From NCBI GenBank assembly GCA_949126835.1, contig OX421498.1:35743799-35807798 (forward strand): a stretch of DNA of 64,000 nucleotides, given 5' to 3'. Origin of the DNA: Anisus vortex. Lineage: Eukaryota; Mollusca; Gastropoda; Planorbidae. How positions within the stretch are numbered: position 1 is the first letter of the stretch; each line of letters begins with the position of its first letter. Position numbers and translations under genes: made by a program. Below, piece after piece: positions 1-10,427 of this stretch. The notes beneath the pieces were generated by a model. It saw nothing but the letters and a program-made list of their open reading frames with translations. It was not told the DNA's origin and did not search any database.

Positions 1-266
1 ACATCATTTGGAAATTGGAAACTGCGGCCATTGTATAACCTTAACATACGGTGATTAGTAATAGGTCTAAGTTTATTTAATAAAAATAAATTAACGAATT
101 AAGCAATATTGTTGAAAAAATAAAACTTTATTTTGGAGGACGTTTCCAATTTATACATTTATATTTTAACTTTTAACCCGATTAGTCAAACGGCTTAGGA
201 GAATATAGAGCAGAAACAAACATCTAAATAAATAAACAAACTCACGGTAATTATATATATATTGAT
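1..266. repeat. Unclassified dispersed repeat, copy 1
   Basis: This AT-rich stretch recurs, diverged, at about 44690-44890 and 45135-45380. Shared blocks include the run from ACTTTAACAT through GGTGATTAGTAATAG, the phrase ATTAACGAATTAAGCAATATT, TTATTTTGGAGGA.GTTTCCAATT, and a final ACGGTAATTAT. The copies in the 45-kb region sit next to a Helitron-like 3' end, so this may be part of a Helitron-derived family, but no terminus is visible here. No coding potential is seen. Confidence 0.55.
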
Positions 267-485
267 CAGTGCAGTAGAAAAAAAATGGTGGAAATTTCTT
301 CAAGAATTTTACTTCCATGCCCTATCCCTTCTTTTTATAGATCAGTGGTCTAGCATGATGGGAACGGCACTCCCACATGTTGTTTGTATTTTAAATAAAG
401 TATCTCCATCAGTCCGATTTCTTCCATAGGGCCGTAGAAACATGTTTGGCAATGGTACGCAAGGAAGATTGTGAGAACATCACAA

Positions 486-545
486 TGCCCAGCCGCCTTT
501 ACTTTCCGCTTCAGTGCTGGGTAGATTCAGGGAAACCCTCGGAAA
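486..545 (-). repeat. SINE-1 fragment
   Basis: A short antisense piece of the SINE-1 body: the CCCAGCCGCCTTTACTT block followed by CAGTGCTGGGTAGA is the complement of the GGGTACCTGACATTAG..GTAAAGTAAAGG part seen in full at 39004-39262. The same arrangement occurs at 62010-62090. It lies in an intron of the receptor gene. Confidence 0.45.
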
Positions 546-795
546 ATTTTGATTTTGTGGATTTAGCCAGGATCCTAACCCAGGACACTCGGTTCGGCAA
601 TCCATGTGCAACGCAGAAGCCACCACCGGAAGAAAGGCGTCATTCTCCACGATGCTAATGCTAAATGGCTTTCTTACGCCATCTATGTTTTGTCTACGTC
701 TATGATCTCAGCCATTTCCCCTCCATTTCCCGTCCGACGTCAACGTTTCATTCCTAGAAAACATCTTCATCCTATTACATTTTTTTTCCTTTCAG

Positions 796-940
796 GGGTT
801 TTTCCATCGCAGTTTAAAGGTGCACCACCTGTACAGGTGTTCGGGCAGCGGCGCCTGTGACCTGACCAAGATTAAGAGGCAAAGGTGCTGCCAATACTGC
901 CGCTACCAAAAATGTGTTCAAGTTGGCATGTCCAAGGGAG
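796..940 (+). CDS. Receptor exon A: second zinc finger of the DNA-binding domain
   Basis: The acceptor TTTCAG precedes GGG TTT TTC, and the donor is GAG/GTAAGT. The exon encodes GFFHRSL at the start of the recognition helix end, the second finger (YRCSGSGAC, then RQRCCQYC) and VGMSKG. The break just before GFF fits the common intron site after CEGCK in nuclear receptors. The exon ends in phase 1. Confidence 0.93.
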
Positions 941-3900
941 GTAAGTCACATATCTCTGTCGTCGTCTGAAAGTATTAGTCCGTTTAGGTCAAGAACCTAG
1001 CTAGTTCCTCGTATGTCTGTGCGTACATACGTTCGTGCGTGTGTGTCTATAGATCTATGTCTATCTGTGTATCAATGTGACTGTGTGTTCAGGGTTGGTC
1101 TGAGAATCTATATCTGGGTGTCTGTTGGGTCTGTCTATGTCTGCATTTCTTATAAGTTTACAGACGTTCCTTCTAGATTCTAGATAGAAGATTATTACGT
1201 CCACTATGCCCAAAAACTCTTTGCAGAGCTTTATGGATCGGTTAGCGGCAGGTATAGAAACTGCGACGTGTCGGTTGACAGTCCGGTGAACTAACCGAAG
1301 GCCCAGCTGGTCTGTTTGTGTGTGTATATGTCTGTGAGTCTGTATAGGTGTGTCTCTGTCTGTGTCTGTTTTGTTGAAGTCACTGTATGAAAAAGTTTAA
1401 ATTGTGCATATTTTTTCAAATGGTTTAAAGAGATAGACATTGTTTACATTGTGCGCTGCCTTCCACATTCCAAATGATCTTCCATGTTCCAAATAATCTT
1501 CCACATTCCAAATGATCTTCCATGTTCCAAATAATCTTCCACATTTCAAATAATCCCCCACGCTCCGCTCTCTATATCACACTTTAATTGACACCTCATT
1601 GTATCCACTATATTATAAAGATTTTAAAACATCATTGTCAGCTAAGAGAGATAACTCTGTGTAGGCCAATATTTTCTAACACATTATATTCCCTTAAAAA
1701 TTAAAGCCATAAAGACAGGACGCTATACCAGCCATAAGAAAACCAACGACATCATGGAAGTGAAACGGCTTCAGTGCATCCGGAACAGCTTTGGCATTTC
1801 CAGCCTGGATAGCATGTCGCCACCGGATTCAAGTTCCAGAGAATCCACCATGCTGGCGCCAGCGGAGCCGCTGGAATCCAAGAACCCATTCTCAAGGGCC
1901 GCTGAGTGCAGCACCTATGTGGCTTCCTGGATGGACACCCATTCATCAATGTCCGCCGAGGCTCACGACTTATCCGTCTACAACAAGTTATTGAGCCCGC
2001 CTAAGAGTTCGCCCTCGCAGTGCGACAGTGCATTCACGTCGCCCTACTCCAGCGAATTGCTCCTTAGGAGCCCGGAGACCCCACTGCATAGTGTGGCCAG
2101 CACATCGGGAAGGTCTGACTTCTTAGATCTGTGGTCACCTGTGGCCACACCAGAGAACATGATCATTGAAGAGGTTGGCCAGGACAGAGCCAGGTAATTT
2201 GAGATTGTTATTTAAAGTTTGTTTAGCAGAAAAATAGTAACTTTTTTGGGGACCCTGTTGGTCTATAGGGCTAGTGAAGCCACTTTCACCAGTGGGGAAT
2301 GTGTGGCCTATACAATGCACCAATCAGAATTGGGTTGATTCAAACTTTCAGATTGTGCAAGAAGCCGCATTCACCAGTGGGGAATGTGTGGTCTATACAA
2401 TGCACCAATCAGAGTTGGGTTGATTCAGACTTTCAGATTGTGCAATAGTGTCGTTCTTGTGTAAGAGCACAGTGCCCCACTTTTTGATAGATAAAATTAA
2501 TTTTCTTTGATTATTACTTTTCAGGTAAATATATTTATTGCTAATGGGCCGTATTGCTGGTGAGAGTTAACACCCTTGCCCCTTATACAAGTCAATCTTA
2601 TATACCGTAATTATAAAGATTGCTGCTGAGAGTTAACACCCTTGCCCCTTATACAAGTCAATCTTATATAAAGTAATTGTAAAATGGGCCAGGGTGTTAA
2701 CTCTCAGCAGCAATACGGCCCATTGATTCCTAGTTATTTTATGCTGGTACTTTAATCTGTAATATATTTTTTATTAAATAGTGGCACATTTCAATCATGT
2801 AAATAAATAGTCTTCATATAGCTACACTGACAAATTAGGTTATAATGTCATATATTTTAGATTAATTTCATATCATTTAACATTTGTACAGTTCTTAATT
2901 TACTTCTATAAGAAAACAATGAATTTTTTTACAATGAAATTTAATCCAGTTGTCTTTTAAAAACTTTTTTGAGATTTATATTTTGCAGTATTTTTTTTCA
3001 AACTTGATAAATTATTGTTATAGACTGTATGATAAAGATATTTAATTTCAAACTGCGTTTTAATTTTCAGTTGTTGTCTCATTTAGCAGTCTGAGACTGT
3101 CTCAATTTTCTCCGCTAAATATCAAAATACCATTCTATAAAAAAAAAATTATAATAAAAAGAACTAATATTACAATGTGTTCAAGTCACTTTTTTAACCA
3201 CTTTTAATGTAGACACAATTTTACACTTTTTTTCAGAACTGACAACAGTTTATTACAAGGTGAAACTCAACAAGAAACTGGCAGCTTATGTTCAGCCATA
3301 GTCCACAATAAACCTAATGATGAAGAGAAGTTCCCAAATGCTAGCTACTACACAACTACTACGTCCCCTGTATCACCCAAAGACACCTCTCCAATTCCTG
3401 GGTGCAGCTGGTCACAGGCTGAAGAAGTGATCCACCCAGCTGACAGAATTTTCCACCAAGCTGACGGAGTTAGCCACCCGGCTGACGGAGTTAGCCACCC
3501 AGTGGTCAAGACAGAGAGCTCATCATCAGATATTCAACAGCTTGTGCAAAGTATATTTGCAGACAAAAGGGAGGCTATCCAGCAAATAAGAGAAGCACAC
3601 AGGCAATATTTTCTTGTCCTGTTTCAAGCGGAGAAGCGCTGTGAGGAGTTGAGGAAGCAACAAAAAATACATGCTGTGAGATTATTAGCTATTGTCTTGA
3701 GTTTTCATAGTGCAAATTTCCTTCCACTCTTTCTAATGCCAGTATTTACTATTAAAAATTGGTTTTTGATTCCAAATTAGAATGTTTTCTTTATGTATAG
3801 GCCTATTATGATATTGTTTCTTCAAGCAAATTGGCTGTTATCTATAGGTCTAAAGTAAATGATTAAAAAATCTACAAAATGTTTTTCTATTGAAACTTTA

Positions 3901-6900
3901 TTTCAGTAACAAACAGCTAAATTTTAAAAACGTCTTATAGTTTTAACAGTAATTGTAATGATATTAATTGTCAAGGTGTAACATTTCAAATTAATATTTC
4001 ATAATTATTACAAGACTCACATTTTTGGACACATATTTTTCACATGATAGTTCACACTTTGATATCTTATCTTGATCTGGTCTTAAAGGAACATATAAAT
4101 ACAATTATGTTTTGTTAAATTTTTCATAATGAACAAGCCTTTTTTGTTCAAGTAGGCTTCTTATTTTATAAAATTAGTTTGCATAACTAAATATTAATTA
4201 AAAAAAAATGTTTCTGACAAATTTATAAGACAGGTAAAAATAATTTTCTTTGTTTTATTTTTGTCCCCGTAGGAACAATGTGAAAATAAAATTAAAATAT
4301 TTGGCCGAATGTACTTTATTCCTGAGGAGGATTATGATGAGATCTGGAGAACAACTGGTTTAGATGTGGACAATAGGAAGGTAATGCATTTTTTTTTAGT
4401 GATGGTCATCTTCTTCTTGTCCAAAGTATTTTTTGTGGGAATCTAATAATAATAATAAGTTTATTTATTATAGTGAGCAGCCAACATACATAATGTAAGC
4501 TCAGAGTGCATTTAATGCTGAGCAACAAAAACCTGCATAGAGCTAATTTTTATGCAAGAACAAAGGTAGATAATTCTAAAAAAAATTTTTTATGCATCAA
4601 AGGATACAGCGCTTTTTGATAATCACAACACTTTAAGATAAAATTAAAGATATAATAATAAGGTATTTACCAAATTAAATAAAAGTAAACAATATAGCCT
4701 AGGGAGCTAAAAATGCTCAAGGAATGTCAATATTCAAATGGGGATTTGAGTTTTTTTAAAGTTCTTTTTTAAAAGTAATGATAGAACTTATCTGTCTGAT
4801 CTGCATTAGGAGCGATTTCCAGACTTTTGGGCCAAATGTAAAGTAATGGTAATTTCACTTGACTAAATGATTTATTTTTTTCCCTTAACAGTTATGGTCG
4901 TTGGGGGGGGGGGGGGTAACAAATGGACACTGCGTATCTATCAGCCCTTTCTGTGGGCTTGGTAGACTTGGTGGTGCCCATCTCCTATCCAAGTCAGCGA
5001 TGGATTTAAAAATAAAATTCCTTTTGTCTGCACTATGGGTTGAACTACATGATTAGCTTACCTGTCAACGATCCAAAAATAGGCATATATTAATTTATCT
5101 CTAGCCTAGCAATTTAAATATTCTTTAATGTTCACCTTAATTGCTTATATTAGTTCTGATCTTATTGTTCAATAAGATTTCTCCTGGTCTCTTTAATATA
5201 ATTTTTATTTATTTTTTCTTTGCAAAATCTTGAGGTATGTTTTAGGGAAATTGCTATTTCGATACAAGTGTAAATTAAATAAAATTATAAGACTCATGAA
5301 ACAAAATTCACTCCAATGGGAGCTTGTAGTCGGAGGGTAAAAAATGACAAATGATTTCTGATGATAACTCCCCCTTCCCCAACCCCTGACACCACAAACC
5401 CTATCCATCTGTTGCTCTAGCAATTTGTTAGCATTGAAAACAAGTATTTATACATATTTGGGTAAGATTTTTTTCATTAATCTGATGTTGTATTTTTTAA
5501 GCAAATATGTCTGACAATGAAAACTCTATGGTAGTAGAATGTCATTTTTGTTATATGATTAGAACTTTATATAGTCCAGTTGCTGAAGTAAGTTTAATAT
5601 TTGAGAGGCCGGCTGGTCCTGCGGTTAGTTCACCGGACTGTCAACCGACACGTCCCAGGTTCTATCCCTGCCGCCGACCGGTCCCTGCTACCTTGCAGGA
5701 ATTTTGGGCCAAGTGGACGTAATAATTTTCTAGCTGGAAGGAACGTCTGTAAAACTTATAAGATTTGGAAAAAAGCCACAAAAAAAAAAATAACAATGCC
5801 AGAAAAACCTTAACATTTAAACAAAATTTGCAGGATTTAATGTTAGAGATAACTAAAGTGGCCTAAGCTTTTCACACCATGCTGGACCACAAGGTTAGTA
5901 AAGCAACATTCACCATTTTACTTGACCACTGTATACAAGGGCATTGTGTGCTTGCATAATTTTATGCCACCATTACTTGCCCCCACAGACAAACCAGACC
6001 CATGGTGAAAAAAAAACAAAAAAACTTGCCCCCACAATACTGTCAAGTAACCATCAGAAAAAAAAGCAACAACCTGTCCTTGACCTAGTTTGAAACCAAG
6101 TTCTTCATTATGGGATGATCTCACCATGTCTGGCATTGTTTAAAGCTCAAAATTGTATTTTTTGTTTCATTTAAAATAGTCCTAGAAGTTCAATAACAAA
6201 CTGATTTATTTTTCCATAACCAGCAAATGTTAAAAAACTGGGAAACAAGTTGTGAACTTCTGGCTTACGCTTTGATCAAGTTTTCCAAGAAACTACCTGG
6301 ATTCACGCTCTTAGATTTGACCACTCAGGCTGATTTAATTAAAAGTAAATATTCATTTGCTTAATTCATGACTTCTTTAAAATCAGTAAAACAATGTTTC
6401 ATATCATACATTTAAAATGATACAATAGACTTAAAGATTTTTTATAAAATCAACATCCAGTTATTTACTCTGGGTGTTATAAAACTATATTATAAGATCT
6501 GGGTTGACTATGTTGCATCTTTCCAGGCTCCTTCCAAAATCATGGTCTTTTTACTTGGGGTTAGTATTTATAAGAATTAATGGTAGTATTAAAACATAAA
6601 TAAATATAGTAGAAATAGTAACTAAAGTAAGCCTAAGTAGTTATTACATGTTTAGTTACATACAGCTTTGGAGGAATTTGTATATACTGTTAGACAACCT
6701 TAGACTGTCAGGAAGATAAGATGTATTAGAATAGACTCTGGACTGTTGAATGAATTCTTGATGTTATGTTCTGTTGCTGAGTTAAATTAAACCTATACTA
6801 TTATTGATTTTTGAATCCTAGACTTGGTGTCAGAGTCTTATTACATCATTATAATAGTGTAGGAGTGTTAGTTCTACAACTATTGAGTACATATGACATC

Positions 6901-8149
6901 CCTGAGTTCAGCAACCTGTCAAGACTCCATTACATTGATAAGCAGCTTTTCACACTTGGACTCAAACATGAGAGCCTTGGAACCATGTCTAATGCTTTGC
7001 CACTAAACAGCAGTTTTCTTATTTGCTACATGTGAAATATTTTTGTACAATATTCAACACAAAATGTTGATTTTAATGTTGTTGTTTTTTATAGGTGCTC
7101 GCCCTGAAGTCAACATTCTGAACAGTATGTCTCTGTTTGACACCGAACTCAAAGTTGGCATCTGGGCTGGTGGGACACAATATTGTCACAAGGAGTTTGG
7201 GCAGTTCGCCAACCATGACTTTTTCTGGTCCTACACTGCCACTTGTAATAGAGTGCAAGACTTGAACCTTACGGCTGAAGAAAGGGCAGTTATAAAAGCA
7301 ATTATGGTGTTCTCAACAGGTAAACTAACACATCACTTTGTAAAAAACTAATTGTATTTTAATTCTAGTTTTTTTTTATGGCCCTGAGTAAATTTGCTTG
7401 AAATTTTTTTAATAAAATGAAATTGTTTTATAATTATGATCTTTAAGTTTGAAAAAAAATAATTTAAGTTGTTGTTCTGGTCATATGAAGTTTAATGTTA
7501 AATTTTATAAGGAAAAGTGTTGCTGGTTAAGATTTTGTTAACATGTATCAATTATCTGCGAAGATATAAAATTAAACAAACAAAAAAATTCTAACATAAT
7601 CCCAGTTTTTAAATGCCAATCCTAACAAACAAACACAAATGTAAAAATATTAACAAACTTACTTGCCAACTACAAATGAAACAGTTTTTGCCTACAATGT
7701 TAGTTCTCTTTACTTAGTGAATAGTTTAAGCATTACATTAAATAGTTTTAATTTTTTGTTCAATTTTTGTAGATCGAGATGGAGTATCGATTAAGTCCCC
7801 AATACCTTCAGCCATTCAGTGGCAGCTGGTCGAATGCCTGGAATTCCTTTTCGCCCAAAGGTTTCATCGTCCTAAGCTTGCCCTGGCCATCATCATCCAG
7901 TGCTTAACGGAACTTAGGACAGTCCGGCAGCAAGCCTTGAACCTGCTGGTCTCGGGTTTCAAGCTGTTCAAGTACTCCAACGTTCTGGAAAATCCGTTCC
8001 TGAAAGAGCTGCTTTCGGATGTACTATCTCTTTGTGGCGATCCCGAGGAGGATTTTAGGGAAGACGGTTTCCAAACATCTGAACCAGCTAATGAACACTC
8101 AAAGTTTAGAAGCCCACAAATATATGAAACTCATCATCATCAGGTGTGA
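796..8149 (+). CDS. Nuclear hormone receptor, NR1-like (3' part of gene, seven exons)
   Basis: Ligand-regulated or orphan transcription factor acting in the nucleus. Exons 796-940, 1707-2193, 3237-3675, 4273-4380, 6224-6344, 7095-7319 and 7773-8149 all have GT/AG borders and join in frame (1902 bases, 633 residues plus TGA). Numbering from the first visible residue: 1-48 is the second half of the DNA-binding domain (GFFHRSL, then YRC..C and RQRCCQYCRYQKC); 49-70 is its C-terminal extension (AIKTGRYTSHKK); about 70-330 is a long Ser/Pro-rich hinge; about 330-592 is the ligand-binding domain, with KFSKKLPGF, KSARPEVNILNSMSLFD, LTELRTV and an AF-2-like PFLKELLSDV. The first zinc finger is upstream of the window. 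The ligand-binding domain resembles NR1 members (PPAR, Rev-erb, ROR, E75 style), but I cannot name an orthologue. Odd: ten residues, not nine, between the second and third zinc-ligand cysteines of finger 2. Confidence 0.93.
1150..1313 (-). repeat. SINE-2 (tRNA-headed), antisense
   Basis: Complement of the element at 5605-5765. The tRNA-like head is at 1250-1313 (complement of GGTTAGTTCACCGGACTGTC), and the tail at 1150-1200 reads TACAGACGTTCCTTCTAG...AGATTATTACGTCC. That tail matches the 3' end of the CR1-like LINE fragments at 36.8 and 49.2 kb. It sits inside a receptor intron. Confidence 0.7.
1447..1560. repeat. 19/38-bp tandem repeat
   Basis: Alternating units TTCCACATTCCAAATGATC and TTCCATGTTCCAAATAATC repeat about five to six times with few changes. 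The array lies in the intron between receptor exons A and B. Confidence 0.8.
1707..2193 (+). CDS. Receptor exon B: DBD C-terminal extension and hinge
   Basis: The acceptor is TTAAAG and the donor is CAG/GTAATT. The exon completes the split Ala codon, then encodes IKTGRYTSHKKTND followed by a Ser/Pro-rich low-complexity hinge (LDSMSPPDSSSRE, LSPPKSSPSQ). The ATG at 1754 is internal and not a start codon. Confidence 0.9.
2276..2445. repeat. 85-bp tandem duplication
   Basis: The block starting GAAGCCACTTTCACCAGTGG is directly repeated at 2361 with about six substitutions. Its left part resembles the antisense end of SINE-1 (GGTCTATAGGGC..GTGAAGC), so the duplication probably includes an old SINE piece. 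It is intronic. Confidence 0.85.
2543..2724. mobile_element. Foldback-type MITE with 34-bp inverted ends
   Basis: The left arm (2543-2576, starting AATGGGCCGTATTGCTG) and the right arm (2691-2724) are inverted repeats with one mismatch. A second copy of the left-arm segment plus its flank (GAGAGTTAACACCCTTGCCC...ATCTTATATA) occurs at about 2623-2669, so the element has two left-arm copies and one right arm. No clear target-site duplication is visible. It sits in the intron between receptor exons B and C and would fold into a hairpin in pre-mRNA. Confidence 0.8.
3237..3675 (+). CDS. Receptor exon C: hinge and start of ligand-binding domain
   Basis: The acceptor is TTTCAG and the donor is GCT/GTGAGA. 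The exon encodes the rest of the hinge, including a small internal repeat (HPADRI, HQADGV, HPADGV, HPVV), then a charged helix DKREAIQQIREAHRQYF typical of helix 1 of a nuclear receptor ligand-binding domain. It ends in phase 0. Confidence 0.9.
4273..4380 (+). CDS. Receptor exon D: ligand-binding domain
   Basis: A 36-codon exon. The acceptor is CCGTAG and the donor is AAG/GTAATG. It encodes the segment with FGRMYFIPEEDYDEIW and TTGLDVDNRK. It is in phase 0 on both sides. Confidence 0.88.
4440..4865 (-). mobile_element. CR1-like LINE 3' end, antisense
   Basis: The complement near 4800-4850 reads FGPKVWKSL followed by FKKEL, which matches the last residues of CR1/Jockey-type reverse transcriptases (GPxxWNSLP...FKxxLK). 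It then runs through an AT-rich 3' tail to a (TAA)n run at 4445-4460. It is a short 5'-truncated relic in a receptor intron. Confidence 0.55.
5605..5765 (+). repeat. SINE-2 (tRNA-headed)
   Basis: The head (5608-5675) looks tRNA-derived: an A-box-like GGTTAGTTCACCGG and a B-box-like GGTTCTATCCC. The body is followed by a tail TGGACGTAATAATTTTCTAG..AGGAACGTCTGTAAAACTTATAAG. The tail resembles the 3' end of the LINE fragments at 26.3 and 36.7 kb. An antisense copy is at 1150-1313. Confidence 0.75.
5766..6223. other. Receptor intron remainder, no gene
   Basis: AT-rich intron. A stretch at about 5880-5930 (CACAAGGTTAGTAAAGCAACATTCACC) faintly resembles the antisense end of SINE-1. The A-rich interior at 5760-5800 looks like a SINE tail. 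No supported coding region. Confidence 0.5.
6224..6344 (+). CDS. Receptor exon E: ligand-binding domain signature
   Basis: The acceptor is ACCAG and the donor is AAAA/GTAAAT. It encodes LLAYALIKFSKKLPGFTLLDLTTQADLIK, which contains the helix 3-5 signature F.KKLPGF..L....Q..LIK of nuclear receptors. It ends in phase 1. Confidence 0.93.
7095..7319 (+). CDS. Receptor exon F: ligand-binding domain
   Basis: The acceptor is TTATAG and the donor is ACAG/GTAAAC. After a split Ser codon it encodes ARPEVNILNSMSLFDTE, the beta-turn region GTQYCHKEFG, and LNLTAEERAVIKAIMVFST, matching helices 5 to 9 of the fold. It ends in phase 1. Confidence 0.92.
7320..7772. other. Receptor intron, no other feature
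   Basis: A plain AT-rich intron between exons F and G with a TTTTTGTAG acceptor. No repeat or gene recognised. Confidence 0.6.
7773..8149 (+). CDS. Receptor terminal exon G: helices 9-12 and stop
   Basis: The acceptor is TTGTAG. It encodes LVECLEFLFAQRF, PKLALAIIIQCLTELRTVRQQ (helix 10/11 dimer region) and PFLKELLSDVLSL, an AF-2-like helix of the form hhxEhh. A tail of about 40 residues ends HHHQV before TGA at 8147-8149. A cryptic GT follows the last CAG, but the domain is already complete, so the stop is taken as real. Confidence 0.92.
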
Positions 8150-8460
8150 AAAAAAAATTCTCAATATATATATCTATACATAACTTGAATTTGAATTTAT
8201 GTAAACTATAACATTGTTTTGTATTTAAATAAATGTTTACTGGACTCTGAATTATTTTGACAGAGCAATAGTTGTTTCTGTGAAGATTCCAAAATATGTT
8301 GTGATTCTTTCCCAGGTCTTGTGTTCAGAGCCTTCCCATCTTTGATTGTTCCCATGCTGCCAATTTGGGAAATGAAAATAAATGGCAAATGCTCGCTTAT
8401 CACGCAAAAGGGGTGTGGCAAAAGAAACTTAAATACTCTGGTTCTCTATGCTCTTGGACC
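8150..8460 (+). other. Probable 3' UTR of the receptor gene
   Basis: Downstream of the TGA there are AATAAA hexamers at 8228-8233 and 8377-8382, either of which could serve for polyadenylation. There is no experimental end point; the assignment rests on position and hexamers alone. Confidence 0.4.
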
Positions 8461-9430
8461 AAAATGATCTGAAAAAGATACTCAATGATCAATTTTCATC
8501 TGCTCTGTTGGTTGCCATAACCAACTTCAGTTTTGGTTGGGTGAATTGGATTAGTTATGTATAGATGATCATTATCTTTGAAATATTTCATTGGCTCAAG
8601 AGATGGTTCTACATGACTGATTTCATAATGGCTTACTGTCTGTAAATAGCATGTCAATATTAATATAATTGTAATGTTAATGTAAGCCTTTTGTTTAGGC
8701 AGCTCAAAAGTATGCTTGTGATATTTGTGTTGTGAAGTTATATATATACATTCACTGTTATTTTAAACTTTGTTTTGTAAATACAGTATATAGTTTTAAT
8801 AGTAAACACTAAAAGGTCTACACATGTCTTATTAAAAGTATAAAATATTGCAGTCTTTCAATTTGGAAATATATTTTATTGAATATAGATTTTTAATGAA
8901 TGGTTCAGTTTGGTACTTTCCTACCATCAATACCCATACCCTAGATAAGTACTTCAGATGGTATGCTTACCACTGGTGTAAAATAAATCTAGGAGGGTGC
9001 AAGATGGTCTGTCATAGACAAGATAAATTCATTATTAGTTTTTGACACTTAGCTATGTCATCATTAGATGAATTAAAAGTTATCCTATATACGAATCTGT
9101 AAAAAGATTAAAAGGCTGTTGAAATGTATAAAATGGTTTTTGAAACCAAGAATCATTCCTGTTTATTTTGGTTTTGAGATAAGTGGTCTACTACAAAAGT
9201 CTCCCACTATTGTTTGTCTTTGATGGAGTGAGTTTCTTTGCCGGTCACTCCCATATAAGACTAAATGTTGGCCTATCTACATGCTAACTGAGCTTGCTAA
9301 TTGTAATAGTATGGAGAGAATAACAATCATAGTCATCTATGATGAGGCTCACTTGTTTTCTCATTGATACTCTGGCATTTGACAAGGGCTCTAAATCATG
9401 TTCGAGAGTCACAATGACCAGGGGACAGCA
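8461..9430. other. Intergenic DNA, nothing recognised
   Basis: AT-rich sequence without a supported gene or repeat. It may still be part of a long receptor 3' UTR. Confidence 0.5.
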
Positions 9431-9435
9431 CATTT

Positions 9436-9570
9436 GGCTGACTGACTGAAGGTGCTGTGTTCAAATCCCGATGCCGGTGGGTATTTGACATAAGCTGGGT
9501 AAAGGTGGCTGGCCATTGTGCTGGTGACACAGAAACTAGTGAACACTGCTTCACTGTCCTTATGGATTCA
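9436..9570 (+). repeat. SINE-1 copy, diverged
   Basis: GTTCAAATCCCGATG resembles the B box of the SINE-1 head. It is followed by AGCTGGGTAAAGGTGGCTGGCCATTGTGCTGG, ACACAGAAACTAGTGAACACTGCTTCACTGTCC, matching the body and tail of the copies at 19.4 and 39.0 kb. Confidence 0.7.
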
Positions 9571-9589
9571 TTTGATTATTTAGTAAATG

Positions 9590-9660
9590 ATGTTCAATTG
9601 TTGTTTTCCCTGAATAGTTCAGGCAACTCATTCCATGCCATTATGTTACAATTTATAATA
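9590..9660 (-). mobile_element. CR1-like LINE tail fragment
   Basis: TAGTTCAGGCAACTCATTCCATGCC is the complement of the codons for GMxWNGLPEQ, the C-terminal signature shared with the LINE fragments at 16.9, 24.5, 26.3, 36.7 and 49.3 kb. Confidence 0.5.
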
Positions 9661-10346
9661 TGTTTTACATTTTATTTATTATACTATAGTGTTATCTGAT
9701 CTGAGACTTTCACTACTTTTATTACTGTGCCTATGGTCGTTTAAACCACTACAAACTCAGATTTAAGCTTAAAACCTATGAGCTAAAATATTAAATGTAC
9801 TTCACTGTGGGTTTTACCTCATGATGATCTTTACTGTGGTTAAAATTGTGTGTGAAACCAGCATGTATTTTAACACAGATGCCAATTGTTATACTTTCTG
9901 AGAGCTTAAATACATGTATATTCCCATGTAAATATTTTTTTTTGTCTACTTCTAACAAACACTTATAACTTTTCAATAATTGGCACGATTGGTGTTTGTC
10001 TGGAGTTTTCATATCCACACATACAAAGAGGCTTCCCTTCCCTATACTTTCTATACTTTGTAGACAGTCACTAATATTGTCCATCAAAGAGGCCAATCTC
10101 CAAGTACTGTATGCTGTCACTAGCTGTTAAGCTAAAAGCAAAGCAAATTTAAAATTCTGTCAAGCTGCTAGGTGCCAACTCAAAGTCTAGACATTCCGTG
10201 GAAAAAAAACATCACAATTCCTGAGATTTTCTTCTAAATTGCATCAGTGGTAACTTTTATTATCTTATGTGGAGTCACAGAGTTTCGTAGAGTTAAGAGG
10301 AGAAGCATTTGCCAATATACTCGTCCATTGGTATAGACTTCCTCTC

Positions 10347-10427
10347 TTAACCCTTCCCGTACCGACCTACTTCTATCTATGCTGCCATCAGTTCCGCTAT
10401 ATAGGCGCCCGGGACTGTAAGGGTTAA
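10347..10427. mobile_element. 81-bp piggyBac-like MITE, copy 1
   Basis: The element begins TTAACCCTTCCCGTACC and ends GGGACTGTAAGGGTTAA. The outer TTAA at both sides fits a piggyBac target-site duplication, leaving 73 bp with CCCTT-type inverted termini. An inverted copy of identical length is at 17218-17298, sharing the interior (ACCTACTTCTATCTATGCTGCC, complement at the other site). Confidence 0.8.

Noticed and set aside
446..660. First zinc-finger exon of the receptor
   Set aside because: The open frame has no C-x2-C...CEGCK pattern and overlaps a SINE-1 fragment; the finger 1 exon must be outside the window.
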